Source: GCA-2683825 sp965662355 (GTDB lineage: Bacteria; Planctomycetota; UBA1135; GCA-002686595). Taken from it: a stretch of 64,000 nt of DNA. Both the position numbers and the translations under genes were made by a program. The DNA lies in the NCBI GenBank assembly GCA_965662355.1, contig CBFIHP010000007.1, forward strand, positions 186,001 to 250,000. Direction: 5' to 3'. Positions 26,286 through 34,698 of the stretch are shown here, piece after piece; within the stretch, counting starts at the first letter, position 1, and every line of letters starts with the position of its first letter. The notes under the pieces are model-generated. The model did not search any database, was not told the DNA's origin, and was given only the letters and a program-made list of their open reading frames with translations.

Positions 26286-27446
26286 TCAGACGCTGACCCG
26301 TACGTTCCTGGAAGGAGAGGAGTTCCCGGCGTCCCTGAATTCCATGAGGATCTCGGTCGGTTCCAGTTCCATGTACTCCGCACGAATCGACTCCCACCAG
26401 AGCGTGGGATCTTCAGGCAGATACGGACTGAGCCGCTCGCGAAACTGCGGCTGCTCGCGGACCTCGCGGTAGATCTCCGCAAAACACCTCTCGAGGATCT
26501 GGGCATGCTTCCCCTCGGCCTGTGCGAGTTCATCGAGAAGATCGGAAATCACGACGCTCGTGGGCCCGTTCAGGCGGATGATCACCTGTCCATCGAGATC
26601 ATCGACGACAACCGATTCGCTCCATCGATTACGTACGGTCGAAACCAAATTGGCCTCGGCATGGGGACCGGCGGCACGACTCCTGGAATCAGCGCGAGTC
26701 TCCAGTGAAGCTGGCTTTGCATGCGGGGCCTCGTAAACCGGCTCGCGGAGGAGCCGGGTTTCGTCGAGCCTCGTGTTCCAAGCCATGAGCGTCGACGTTG
26801 CCCGGTCGAAGGCGGAGGCCAACCCTGCGAAATTCAATTCGAAGAGCGGGCCCCGCTCGACGACTCGTTCGAAGATGACGGGGCGCGAAACCTCGACGAT
26901 GCGCTCGATCACGATGGGATCCGCAGGCGTTGTCGGCGTCCCGGACAACGCGGGTTCTATCGGTTCGACTCCGGCTTCCGGGACACCGGACGGCTCGACA
27001 TTTCGATCGGGTAGTTCGATGTCGGCAACGAGAGTCGTCCCGCGCCCAGTGGAGACACTGAAGCGATCCCACTGGAAGAAAGCGATCAAGAGAACCGCAG
27101 CCGCGCCGGCGAGAACGGCGGCGCTATGGGAGGCCCAAGTGGAGCGTCGCCGGGTCCGTCGCAAGGCCCCCGACATCCGCATGGCACGCTCGAAGACAAC
27201 ATCGGATGAAGAGACGTCATCTCGAGCCGCCGCATCGACACCGGCCAGAATGCCTTGCACGAGATCGGGAGTCGTAGCGGGCCGCCCATGGGCCTGTAGC
27301 GCACTGAGCGCACTGCGAAAGCCCTCGAGAGCCGCCGCACACTGCGCGCAGTCCTCGAGGTGAGCTCGAACTTCGCGCAAAGACCGCTCGTCGAGATCGC
27401 CCTCGACGAACGCGGAGAATCTGGCTTCGACATGTTGACACTTCAT
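26286..27446 (-). CDS. Transmembrane anti-sigma factor with zinc-finger domain
   Basis: 386 residues. The N-terminus has the zinc-binding anti-sigma (ZAS) pattern: H29-x3-C33-x2-C36 in HLEDCAQC, within a helical domain that binds sigma region 2/4. One membrane segment spans ~107-126 (AAVLAGAAAVLLIAFFQW). The external part has a Pro/Glu-rich linker, then LDGQVIIRLNGPTSVVISDLLDEL and a helical C-terminus. Its ATG overlaps the sigma stop (ATGA), the normal arrangement for cognate pairs. It should hold the sigma factor at the membrane until an envelope signal releases it. Confidence 0.83.
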   Translation of the reverse strand: MKCQHVEARFSAFVEGDLDERSLREVRAHLEDCAQCAAALEGFRSALSALQAHGRPATTPDLVQGILAGVDAAARDDVSSSDVVFERAMRMSGALRRTRRRSTWASHSAAVLAGAAAVLLIAFFQWDRFSVSTGRGTTLVADIELPDRNVEPSGVPEAGVEPIEPALSGTPTTPADPIVIERIVEVSRPVIFERVVERGPLFELNFAGLASAFDRATSTLMAWNTRLDETRLLREPVYEAPHAKPASLETRADSRSRAAGPHAEANLVSTVRNRWSESVVVDDLDGQVIIRLNGPTSVVISDLLDELAQAEGKHAQILERCFAEIYREVREQPQFRERLSPYLPEDPTLWWESIRAEYMELEPTEILMEFRDAGNSSPSRNVRVSV

Positions 27447-28018
27447 GATGTGCTTCCTGTCCGCTCTGCCGCTCCTTCGTTCGAGAGCCGCAGCCATTGA
27501 TCACGAAAGAGGAGCCTCCCGCGATTGGTCCGTGACTTGACGGTGCCCACAGCACACCCGAGGCTCACGGCAGCCTCTTCGTAAGCGAGTCCCTCGACGT
27601 CGATCAGCATCAAGGCGCTCCGGAACGGTTCCGCGACTCGCCCCAGGGCCGTGTCGATCGCGTCGCGCTCGTCCCCGGCCTGGCCGCAATCGCTGAGCTC
27701 CTCCTCGCGAAAATCATCGAGGTAGACAATGCGGTCGCGACCGCGGCGGCGCCCTTCATCCCTCGTTCCATTGATCACGATGCTGAACAGCCAGGAACGA
27801 AAACTCCGCTCCGTATCGAAACTGGAGAGAGCTCGAAAGACCCGTATCCAGGCCTCCTGGGCCACATCCAGGGCTTGATGCTCGTCCGTCAGGCGCTTTT
27901 TGATGAGTGCGAGGACCGACCCCCCGTAGCGCAGCACGAGTTCCTCGAAGGCCGAACGCGAACCCGCGACCGCCCTGGCCGCCAACCCCTCGTCCGTCTC
28001 CTCTTTCGTGATCGTCAT
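27443..28018 (-). CDS. ECF-type RNA polymerase sigma factor
   Basis: 191 residues. Region 2: FEELVLRYGGSVLALIKKRL, then ALDVAQEAWIRVFRAL and FRSWLFSIVINGTRDEGRRR. Region 4: LIDVEGLAYEEAAVSLGCAV followed by GTVKSRTNRGRLLFRD, a standard HTH for -35 recognition. No region 1 or 3, as expected for ECF factors. First gene of sigma/anti-sigma/PDZ-lipoprotein. A sigma-70-type promoter is visible at 28099-28126, so basal expression does not seem to depend on its own recognition sequence. Start ATG 28018, with 73-75 nt of predicted leader. Confidence 0.93.
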   Translation of the reverse strand: MTITKEETDEGLAARAVAGSRSAFEELVLRYGGSVLALIKKRLTDEHQALDVAQEAWIRVFRALSSFDTERSFRSWLFSIVINGTRDEGRRRGRDRIVYLDDFREEELSDCGQAGDERDAIDTALGRVAEPFRSALMLIDVEGLAYEEAAVSLGCAVGTVKSRTNRGRLLFRDQWLRLSNEGAAERTGSTS

Positions 28019-28098
28019 GGGATCCACCCCCGCTACGAACGAAACCCGACAGGAGTTCCCGCGCTCCAACGAAGTTTCCAACGATCCCGAGATCGCCA

Positions 28099-28126
28099 AT
28101 GCTAGTTGGTAGCTAGGGCCTGTCAA
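28099..28126 (-). promoter_or_regulatory. Sigma-70-like promoter for the ECF sigma operon
   Basis: On the minus strand TTGACA (28126-28121) is followed after 16 bp by TAGCAT (28104-28099). Transcription would start near 28092, about 74 nt before the sigma ATG. Confidence 0.6.
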
Positions 28127-28208
28127 GCAAGGACTAGCGTAGCCTCACCTGCGTGCGACGGGGATGCGATGCTCGCGGCCTCCCAAGCAATGTTCGCTTC
28201 CCGAGGGC

Positions 28209-30926
28209 CTACTTGCGGTTGGCTGGCGAGCGTTCCGTTAGCCACCCCAGGGTTGCTTCCGAGGCGACCCGTTCCATCTTCGAGATCAAGGCGATGTACT
28301 CACGTGCCTCTCCGGCGCGCTCGGGGTTGTAATACTCCCATACGATCTCACCATCCGCTCGGATCTCGAAGGCACGGCCACCTTCGGATTCGGTGATCAG
28401 GGTGTTCCCGTTGGGAAGGCGTTGAACCGCACCGCAGAAGCGAGAGTAGAAAGGGTTTTCATCGGAGCCCGTGTAGCTCCAAACCGGTTTGCCGGATATT
28501 GGATCCAGTTCGTGGATCGCCGAATGCGGCCCGGCTTCACGATTGTCGAAGTACAACACGTGCGAACCAGCGACTATCTGGGGATCGTGTTGGCCGTCGG
28601 GGGATTTGCGGTACGCCCAAGTAATACGGCCGTCCTCGGGATCGATGACGCACAGCAAGCCCAAGCCGTTCATCGAGGTCAGCACACTCCCTGCTGGGAA
28701 ACCCGGGCTGGAATGGCCCGGGCCCACGAGATGCAAGGTGTTCGTGTGCAGTATGTCTCCGTAGAGCAACTTGCCCCTGGTGAGCAGTTCTGGATCGTGA
28801 CGCTGCAAGGCCATGACCAACGAGATCCGGCTTCGCACCTCACCAGTCGGCGTGAGCCGTACTAGGAAGTCCTCCAAGATGGGAAGAGTCGCGTGCACTT
28901 CTGGGATGAGCCGTGGCTTGCGCGTGAGCACGAGAATGTCTCCTTCGGGGAGCACCTCGAAGTCGTGATGGGCCGGGATCTCATATGCCCACAAAACGTT
29001 CGAGTCCTTGTCCAGGCGCAGGATCGCGAGCCCTTCAAAGACGGCGATAATGTCGCCGTTTTCGAGCAGACGTACGCGGCGCCACCAGGAGGCAAAGTTC
29101 TTTTGCGCATGGCGCGAACCGGGGAACACACGCTCGTAGGATGCGTCCCAAGAGTGCACCACGCGGCCTTGCAGATCCATGAGCACTGCGTTCGGGGCAT
29201 GTCCCGACGAATAGAAATTGAGCCCCGGCTGGATCTGCTTCGAATCGAAAACGGTGACCCCCGAGCGTTCTTCCGTGTTCGTTCCACCTGAGTAGCCGAT
29301 GGCCTCGAGCTCGGTGAGTAGCTTTCGCGCGTCGCTACTCTCTCGTGAACGCAGACGCCGATAACGGCCGGAGCCCTGGTGCGACGCATTACCGACATTC
29401 GCCGCAGCGCCAGGCTGCAACTCGATGTTCGCTGCGGGCCCTAGTGCCACACCCAAGTTCTCGAAGAGCTTCTTTCGGTTGTAGATCCTGGCCTCGAGCA
29501 CCTCCAGCTCCCCCAGATTGGCTTCCATCCATGGAGCACCGATCCCCTTTGCGACCATGGCTCGGTACATCCCGGGCCCACCCCAGCCCAGGGCGAGGCG
29601 AGCCTCGATGAGCTCGCTCGCCATCGCAACCAGCCCCGGATTGTGGGCCGGCCGCACCGTCTTCAAGTTCACGTGCGCAAGCACGCCATCGATCAAGCCG
29701 TACGAGTTCACGATGTAGCGCCCTGGCTGCAGATAGGCGAGCACGCACGAGGCCATTGAAACCATCGGTGGCTGATTGGGATAGCGCTCGCGGCCGGTAC
29801 GGGCTCGCTCGACGTAAGCCTCGGGGGTCAGGCGCCAGACCTCGGGCTGAAGTTTGGGATCGTGCCGATGATAAGACGCGTCGTTGATCAACTTCACCAT
29901 TCGGTGCTTTTCCGCGTGGGTGATGGGATGCCGATCGAGAGGCGGGGGATAGAACGATGCGACCACCAGATACGCAACAGCGGCAGCCCCTAGCGGCAGG
30001 TAGCTCGGTCGGGGAAAACGCGCAGTGATGACGTGGCTCGACAGTCCGGACCACGAACACACGACCATACAAAAGGGAAAAGCCAGATACCGGTAGTGGC
30101 GAGGATCGCCGCCGATGTAGATGACGTAACCGGCGACGCTGAACGCCATACCCAGCATGACAGCGCGTGGTCCGAGACGCAGAGGAACCTCGCTGCGACG
30201 CCCCCATAATTTCCACAGGGGCAAGACGCAGAGCAACATGGCCGCAATCAGGAGGTGGTATGTCGATAGCGTGTCCTGCAGATAGACCCACCCCTGACCG
30301 GACAAGTGCTCGTGCTTCAAGTAGAAGGTATTGGGATAGAGGTCCGCGTAGTAGAGCACCCGAAAGAGAAGCCAGATTCCGTTCACACTGAGAATCAGCA
30401 GGAACGCTCGCCAGGGCACGCGACGCTCCTTCCAGGTCGCCCATATGAACCAAAGCACCATCGGCAGCGTGAGCTCCGGCCGCACCATCGGCGCGAATGC
30501 GACAGCAAATTGCAACGGAAGCGAACGAGGCCGCACAACCGCAAGGGCCAGGAGCACGCTCCACAATTGAATCAGGGGCGTCTCGAGGCCGGAGGTGAAG
30601 TAAGACAGCACTCCATAGTTAGCCGTCAAGTAAACGAGTGGAAGGTTCCAGCCCGCACGCCCGGGGCCGAGGATCCTGTTCAGGCGTACGAGCCCGTACC
30701 AAAATCCGACGAACGCGAGCCCGCCCAACGCGAGAACCATGGGCCAATACGCCATATGCATCGCGCGCAGGAGCCAGAGCGAGAGCATCCACCCTGGGCT
30801 ACTGAAACCCTCGACATACTCGCCCTCGTTATAGACCAGCCCGATGCCCAGAAAGTGCGCGTTGTCGATGTAGCGAAAGTAGATGAAGGCGTCATCGAGA
30901 ACCCACGCATAGCGATACGCGAGCAT
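28209..30926 (-). CDS. Membrane protein fusion: GT-C glycosyltransferase-like domain plus arylsulfotransferase-like beta-propeller
   Basis: 905 residues. Residues 1-340 are multi-spanning with the GT-C signature near the first loop: WVLDDAFIYFRY, then GLVYNEGEYVEGFSSPGW, as in AftB-like arabinofuranosyltransferases. Residues ~340-530 are a soluble region. After LLTELEAIGYSGG (~545) begins an ASST-type domain: GLNFYSSGHAPNAVLMDLQ, then VHSWDAS, VLPEGDILVLTRK, TNTLHLV, LCVIDPEDGRITWAYR, HVLYFDN, RLPNGNTLITESEGG. Aryl-sulfotransferase-like propellers are usually periplasmic, which fits a topology with the tail outside. Upstream of 30926 the frame encodes a hydrophobic stretch (WLCLAIGLMLAY) but has no ATG, GTG or TTG before the stop at 31083, so the start is uncertain. 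Confidence 0.7.
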   Translation of the reverse strand: MLAYRYAWVLDDAFIYFRYIDNAHFLGIGLVYNEGEYVEGFSSPGWMLSLWLLRAMHMAYWPMVLALGGLAFVGFWYGLVRLNRILGPGRAGWNLPLVYLTANYGVLSYFTSGLETPLIQLWSVLLALAVVRPRSLPLQFAVAFAPMVRPELTLPMVLWFIWATWKERRVPWRAFLLILSVNGIWLLFRVLYYADLYPNTFYLKHEHLSGQGWVYLQDTLSTYHLLIAAMLLCVLPLWKLWGRRSEVPLRLGPRAVMLGMAFSVAGYVIYIGGDPRHYRYLAFPFCMVVCSWSGLSSHVITARFPRPSYLPLGAAAVAYLVVASFYPPPLDRHPITHAEKHRMVKLINDASYHRHDPKLQPEVWRLTPEAYVERARTGRERYPNQPPMVSMASCVLAYLQPGRYIVNSYGLIDGVLAHVNLKTVRPAHNPGLVAMASELIEARLALGWGGPGMYRAMVAKGIGAPWMEANLGELEVLEARIYNRKKLFENLGVALGPAANIELQPGAAANVGNASHQGSGRYRRLRSRESSDARKLLTELEAIGYSGGTNTEERSGVTVFDSKQIQPGLNFYSSGHAPNAVLMDLQGRVVHSWDASYERVFPGSRHAQKNFASWWRRVRLLENGDIIAVFEGLAILRLDKDSNVLWAYEIPAHHDFEVLPEGDILVLTRKPRLIPEVHATLPILEDFLVRLTPTGEVRSRISLVMALQRHDPELLTRGKLLYGDILHTNTLHLVGPGHSSPGFPAGSVLTSMNGLGLLCVIDPEDGRITWAYRKSPDGQHDPQIVAGSHVLYFDNREAGPHSAIHELDPISGKPVWSYTGSDENPFYSRFCGAVQRLPNGNTLITESEGGRAFEIRADGEIVWEYYNPERAGEAREYIALISKMERVASEATLGWLTERSPANRK

Positions 30927-31082
30927 CAGCCCAATGGCGAGACATAGCCATTCGGCCGGAGCAATGCGGCCCTTCGGGGCCTCGACGTGAATGCTGTCTT
31001 CCGTGCTTTTCTTCCATTCCAGGGGAGCGCCCCTGACCCTACCGGATTGGCACCGCCACTGGAAGCCGCAGCTAGGCGAACA

Positions 31083-34000
31083 TCATCTGAGCCACAGCTT
31101 CGCCTTCCGTTCGGGCTCGCCCTTCAAGGTGATCTTGCGCTCGGATGTGCGTTCGTCTTCGGCGAACGCTTGCACTACATAGCGACCCGGCGGCAGCGGC
31201 CCTACACGTTGAACCGCATTGCCGAGGCCACCGCTATAGCGCTCCATGATCTCGGCCATACCGAGCATGCCATTCATCTCGCGCCCCTCGGAGTTCAAGA
31301 CACTGACCCGAGCGGGAACGTCGGCGCCGCTCTTGTCGACCAGGGTCACGAGCAGAATCGTGCCAGCCTGCACGGTCACCGTCACGTCACTGGTTTCACC
31401 GGAACGAACCCGGACCGGCACACCGGCAGCGGAAGTCTGCGTGGACGTGCGGGCGACGACGGTGTACTCGCCAGGCGCCAACCCGGGATGTCGAAACTTC
31501 CCCGAGGCATTGGTCTGGGCCACGGAAAAGAGCTCGACCAGATGGCCATCTTCATCGCGTACGAAGATCGAAGCGCCTCCGACCAGAGCACCACTCTCGT
31601 CGCGAACCGCTCCCTGGATCGTCCCCGACTTGCCCAGCTCGAAGTCGACACCACGGACCCACTGGCTCTCCTTGACCTCGACCGTCGTCACCTGGCGGCC
31701 GTGTCCGTCGCCCGTGTCCAGAATGCCCCCTGCGCGTGCACCGCCAGCGGCGACGGCGTAGTGCCCCGGGCGCAGGTAGGGAATCTCGTATTCTCCGTTC
31801 TCGTCGGTCACGGTCTCGTTGTACTGCCCGCCAAAAACGGTTCCAAAGACCAGTCCCCCTTCCATGTTCAACGTGATGCGCTCTTCGGCGAGCGCCTGTC
31901 CGGCCGAGTCATGGACGCGACCCGAGACCTTCCCGAGCGGCAACTCGAAGTCGAGTCTGTGGTCCTCGCCACTGGGGATGGTGCGCCGCAGTTCGATGCT
32001 GCTCTGTTGCCCCGGCGTGGCCGTGGTCTGGATCGTGACCAGGTAGTTCCCAGCCTCGTCGATTAGCACCTCATAGCGACCATCGTCCTCGATCGCCTTG
32101 ATCTTCAATCGGTCCATGCCCCCGCCATCGGTGGGAACAAAACTGATGAGCGTGTCTCGCACGGGCTCGCCCGCGACGGTGACGCGGCCATGGACGCGTA
32201 CGGGGTCTGCGGGAGGCTCGCCGAGGACGACGTGGGCCTCGGTTTCATCGACGAGCTCGACAGTGCTCATCTTCAGGGCAGCCAGGAGGGTCTTCTGTTC
32301 GATCGCCTCACCAGACTCGTTTTGAAGACTGTTGATGCCAGGAAACGCCTGGACCTGCCATGTGCCCGGGGTCATACCGTGCTCGATGAAGGTTCCATCA
32401 GAGGCCGCGTTCGTGATTCGACGCTCCTGCATGGTCGGCATCTGGATGACGATCACACAGCCTCCCGAGGGCTTCCCGTCGGCGCCGAAGACCTCTCCCG
32501 TGAGCGTCGCTCCGCGCCGCATGACCAGTCTCAAGTCGTTCTTCGCTTCCCCTTCGACGAGCTCGTAGGCCACAGGCTCGCTGGGTGCAAAACCGTCCTT
32601 CTTCGCGACGACGGATCCCGCGCCCGGGGTGAGCTCTTCGAGGACGAATTTGCCCTCCGCATCGGTCTTGGCCACGGGCCAATCCCCGCGTCCTTGCATG
32701 GCTTCGAAGACCTCGGCGCCTTCCAGTTCCTTGCCCACTTCAGCCCCTGCGACGGGCCGCCCGTCGGGATCGACCACCAAGCCTGCCAGACGCACCGGCT
32801 TGTTAATCACGAGCGCGAGTCGCTCTTCGCTGGGCAGCTTCAGGCTGACCTCGGCGGAGCGTGGATAGCCCTCGGCCACGGCGGTGAAAGTCCAATCGCC
32901 TTCGCGCAGGCCGCCCATGAGGAAGGTGCCGTCCTCACTTTCGAAGGTCTCTTCGCGTGTGTCGCTGGGCGGCATGTACCACTGGATACCGGCACGTTCG
33001 CCCCGGATCTGAAAGCCCGTGCCGAAAGGCTCGCCTACACCGTCGACCACCGCACCACTGACGAACACCGGTTCATCGAGTACGAGGCTCAAGTTCTCCG
33101 CCGGTGCGCTCACAGCACCCTGGCTCACGCTCCAGCGCCCTAGCGCGAGACCGCCCGCAGATTCCTCTTCGACGTCGAGCTCAGCGACGACGACCCAGGG
33201 GCCGGGGCCGAGGCCTGCGATACGAAAAGCACCCTGTTCGTCGGCCGTGGCATCGTTTCTGGCGCCGATGTAGGCGCGCGGATCGACCGAGGTTCCAGCC
33301 AGGTTGCCCGAGAGATCGGGCCCGAGCTTGACGTGCGTTCCTGACGCGGGCGCACCGTTGGGGAACACGACCGTTCCGGCGATGGCCAGCCCTTCATCCA
33401 ATTCGATGTCTCCGTGCTCGCGGGTCTCGCCGTCCGCCAGCTCGAAAGGAGCACTGAGAACATCCTGGTAGCCCTCGAGGCGCATACGAAGCCAGGTACG
33501 GCCGGGAGTCACACCCTCGAGAGCGAAGTATCCCTCGGTGTCGCTCTCGATTTCGCGCAGTCTTTCACTCGGATTGCCGAAGACCTCTTGGCCCAGGGCC
33601 AGGATCTCGACGCCAGCCACGGGTTGGCCCGCACCATCGAGCGTGCGCCCACGGATGTTGCCTCCACGCAGCATGGGCAGCTCGACCTGCACATGGGTTC
33701 CGGGCAGCGGCTGAACATCCTCGGTGAACGTAGCAGCAAGTGTGGGTGAATCGGTCTCGAGCGTCTGTGGCTTGCCGATGGGAATCGCACGTAGCTCGAA
33801 GCGACCTTCCGCGTCGCTAAGCGCTTCACGATCGAGCCGCTCGGAACTGGCTGAACCCAGCTGCAGCGCCGTGCTGTTAGACCAGTTGAGCTCGACTTCC
33901 ACGCCGGTCAACTCGGCCGAAGGATCCGAAAGAGGAGCCAGCAAACGGCCCGATATCCAGGCGCCGAGGACCGGACGCAAAACCACGGACTCTGTGATCT

Positions 34001-34577
34001 CGGAGACATCGAGCTCGAGCCCTTCATGGGAGTAGAGATACGAGCCACCCACCGCGAGCCAGACCACCTCGGCGTCGGGCGGCAGTCCCAAGCGCGCCTG
34101 GCCGGCTGCATCGGTGAGCGTCGCTGCGAGAATACCCTCGATACGTGCGGGGTCGGTGCCGTTGTGCAACTGCACCAGGGGCCCTTTCTTGCCATGTATC
34201 GTCTTGGCGCCGGTTTCCGCCCCAAGGGCCACGACCCAGGTCCGTTCCTCGGTGGGCGTCTCCGCGGGTGCGATCACGGAGACCTCGATCCAGCGCGTCT
34301 CTTCCGCCGGCCAGCTGCGCACCGCTTCTTCCTCGGGCTCGGAGGAGACGACCTCACGCGGCTGCGCGACCCCATCCTCGGACTCGCTAGGCAACTCTGA
34401 CAGCTCTAGCTCATCGACATCTGCGCCCTTCGGTCCGGGTTCGGGCTCTCCGGATGCGGTAGGAGCTGGCGCGAGATCCGCCTGGCGGCCCTCTCCTGCG
34501 TCCGTCCCGATGAAACGAATCAGGGCGAAAAGAAGCAGGCCGACCAGGCCCAGGGAAACGAGAAGGCGTGTCTTCAT
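31083..34577 (-). CDS. Very long membrane-anchored protein with repeated carboxypeptidase-regulatory-like domains
   Basis: 1164 residues. An N-terminal anchor (RLLVSLGLVGLLLFALIRFI) is followed by an acidic Pro/Glu-rich linker (~30-95) and then about ten beta-sandwich repeats. The repeats carry the CarboxypepD_reg pattern, for example ISGRLLAPLSDP, IRGRTLDGAGQPVAGVEILA, LAGLVVDPDGRPVAGAEV, VSGRVHDSAGQALAEERITL and IQGAVRDESGALVGGASIFV, each followed by a G-x-F-x-L/I-x-GL-x-PG strand. Such modules are transthyretin-like and occur in extracellular adhesins and transport accessory proteins; there is no enzyme domain. It is extracytoplasmic. It has no clear Shine-Dalgarno site and lies between the GT-C fusion and the CRTAC protein on the same strand. 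Confidence 0.85.
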   Translation of the reverse strand: MKTRLLVSLGLVGLLLFALIRFIGTDAGEGRQADLAPAPTASGEPEPGPKGADVDELELSELPSESEDGVAQPREVVSSEPEEEAVRSWPAEETRWIEVSVIAPAETPTEERTWVVALGAETGAKTIHGKKGPLVQLHNGTDPARIEGILAATLTDAAGQARLGLPPDAEVVWLAVGGSYLYSHEGLELDVSEITESVVLRPVLGAWISGRLLAPLSDPSAELTGVEVELNWSNSTALQLGSASSERLDREALSDAEGRFELRAIPIGKPQTLETDSPTLAATFTEDVQPLPGTHVQVELPMLRGGNIRGRTLDGAGQPVAGVEILALGQEVFGNPSERLREIESDTEGYFALEGVTPGRTWLRMRLEGYQDVLSAPFELADGETREHGDIELDEGLAIAGTVVFPNGAPASGTHVKLGPDLSGNLAGTSVDPRAYIGARNDATADEQGAFRIAGLGPGPWVVVAELDVEEESAGGLALGRWSVSQGAVSAPAENLSLVLDEPVFVSGAVVDGVGEPFGTGFQIRGERAGIQWYMPPSDTREETFESEDGTFLMGGLREGDWTFTAVAEGYPRSAEVSLKLPSEERLALVINKPVRLAGLVVDPDGRPVAGAEVGKELEGAEVFEAMQGRGDWPVAKTDAEGKFVLEELTPGAGSVVAKKDGFAPSEPVAYELVEGEAKNDLRLVMRRGATLTGEVFGADGKPSGGCVIVIQMPTMQERRITNAASDGTFIEHGMTPGTWQVQAFPGINSLQNESGEAIEQKTLLAALKMSTVELVDETEAHVVLGEPPADPVRVHGRVTVAGEPVRDTLISFVPTDGGGMDRLKIKAIEDDGRYEVLIDEAGNYLVTIQTTATPGQQSSIELRRTIPSGEDHRLDFELPLGKVSGRVHDSAGQALAEERITLNMEGGLVFGTVFGGQYNETVTDENGEYEIPYLRPGHYAVAAGGARAGGILDTGDGHGRQVTTVEVKESQWVRGVDFELGKSGTIQGAVRDESGALVGGASIFVRDEDGHLVELFSVAQTNASGKFRHPGLAPGEYTVVARTSTQTSAAGVPVRVRSGETSDVTVTVQAGTILLVTLVDKSGADVPARVSVLNSEGREMNGMLGMAEIMERYSGGLGNAVQRVGPLPPGRYVVQAFAEDERTSERKITLKGEPERKAKLWLR

Positions 34578-34698
34578 GATAAGGGAAGTAAAAGGGGCCG
34601 GAGTTCAGAAGCGTGGCTGCTGCGGGCTACGCGGCACGGCTCTTGATAGTCATGGAAAATCGAAGCTCGTGCCCAATCCCACCCGCTGGCCTGACTCG

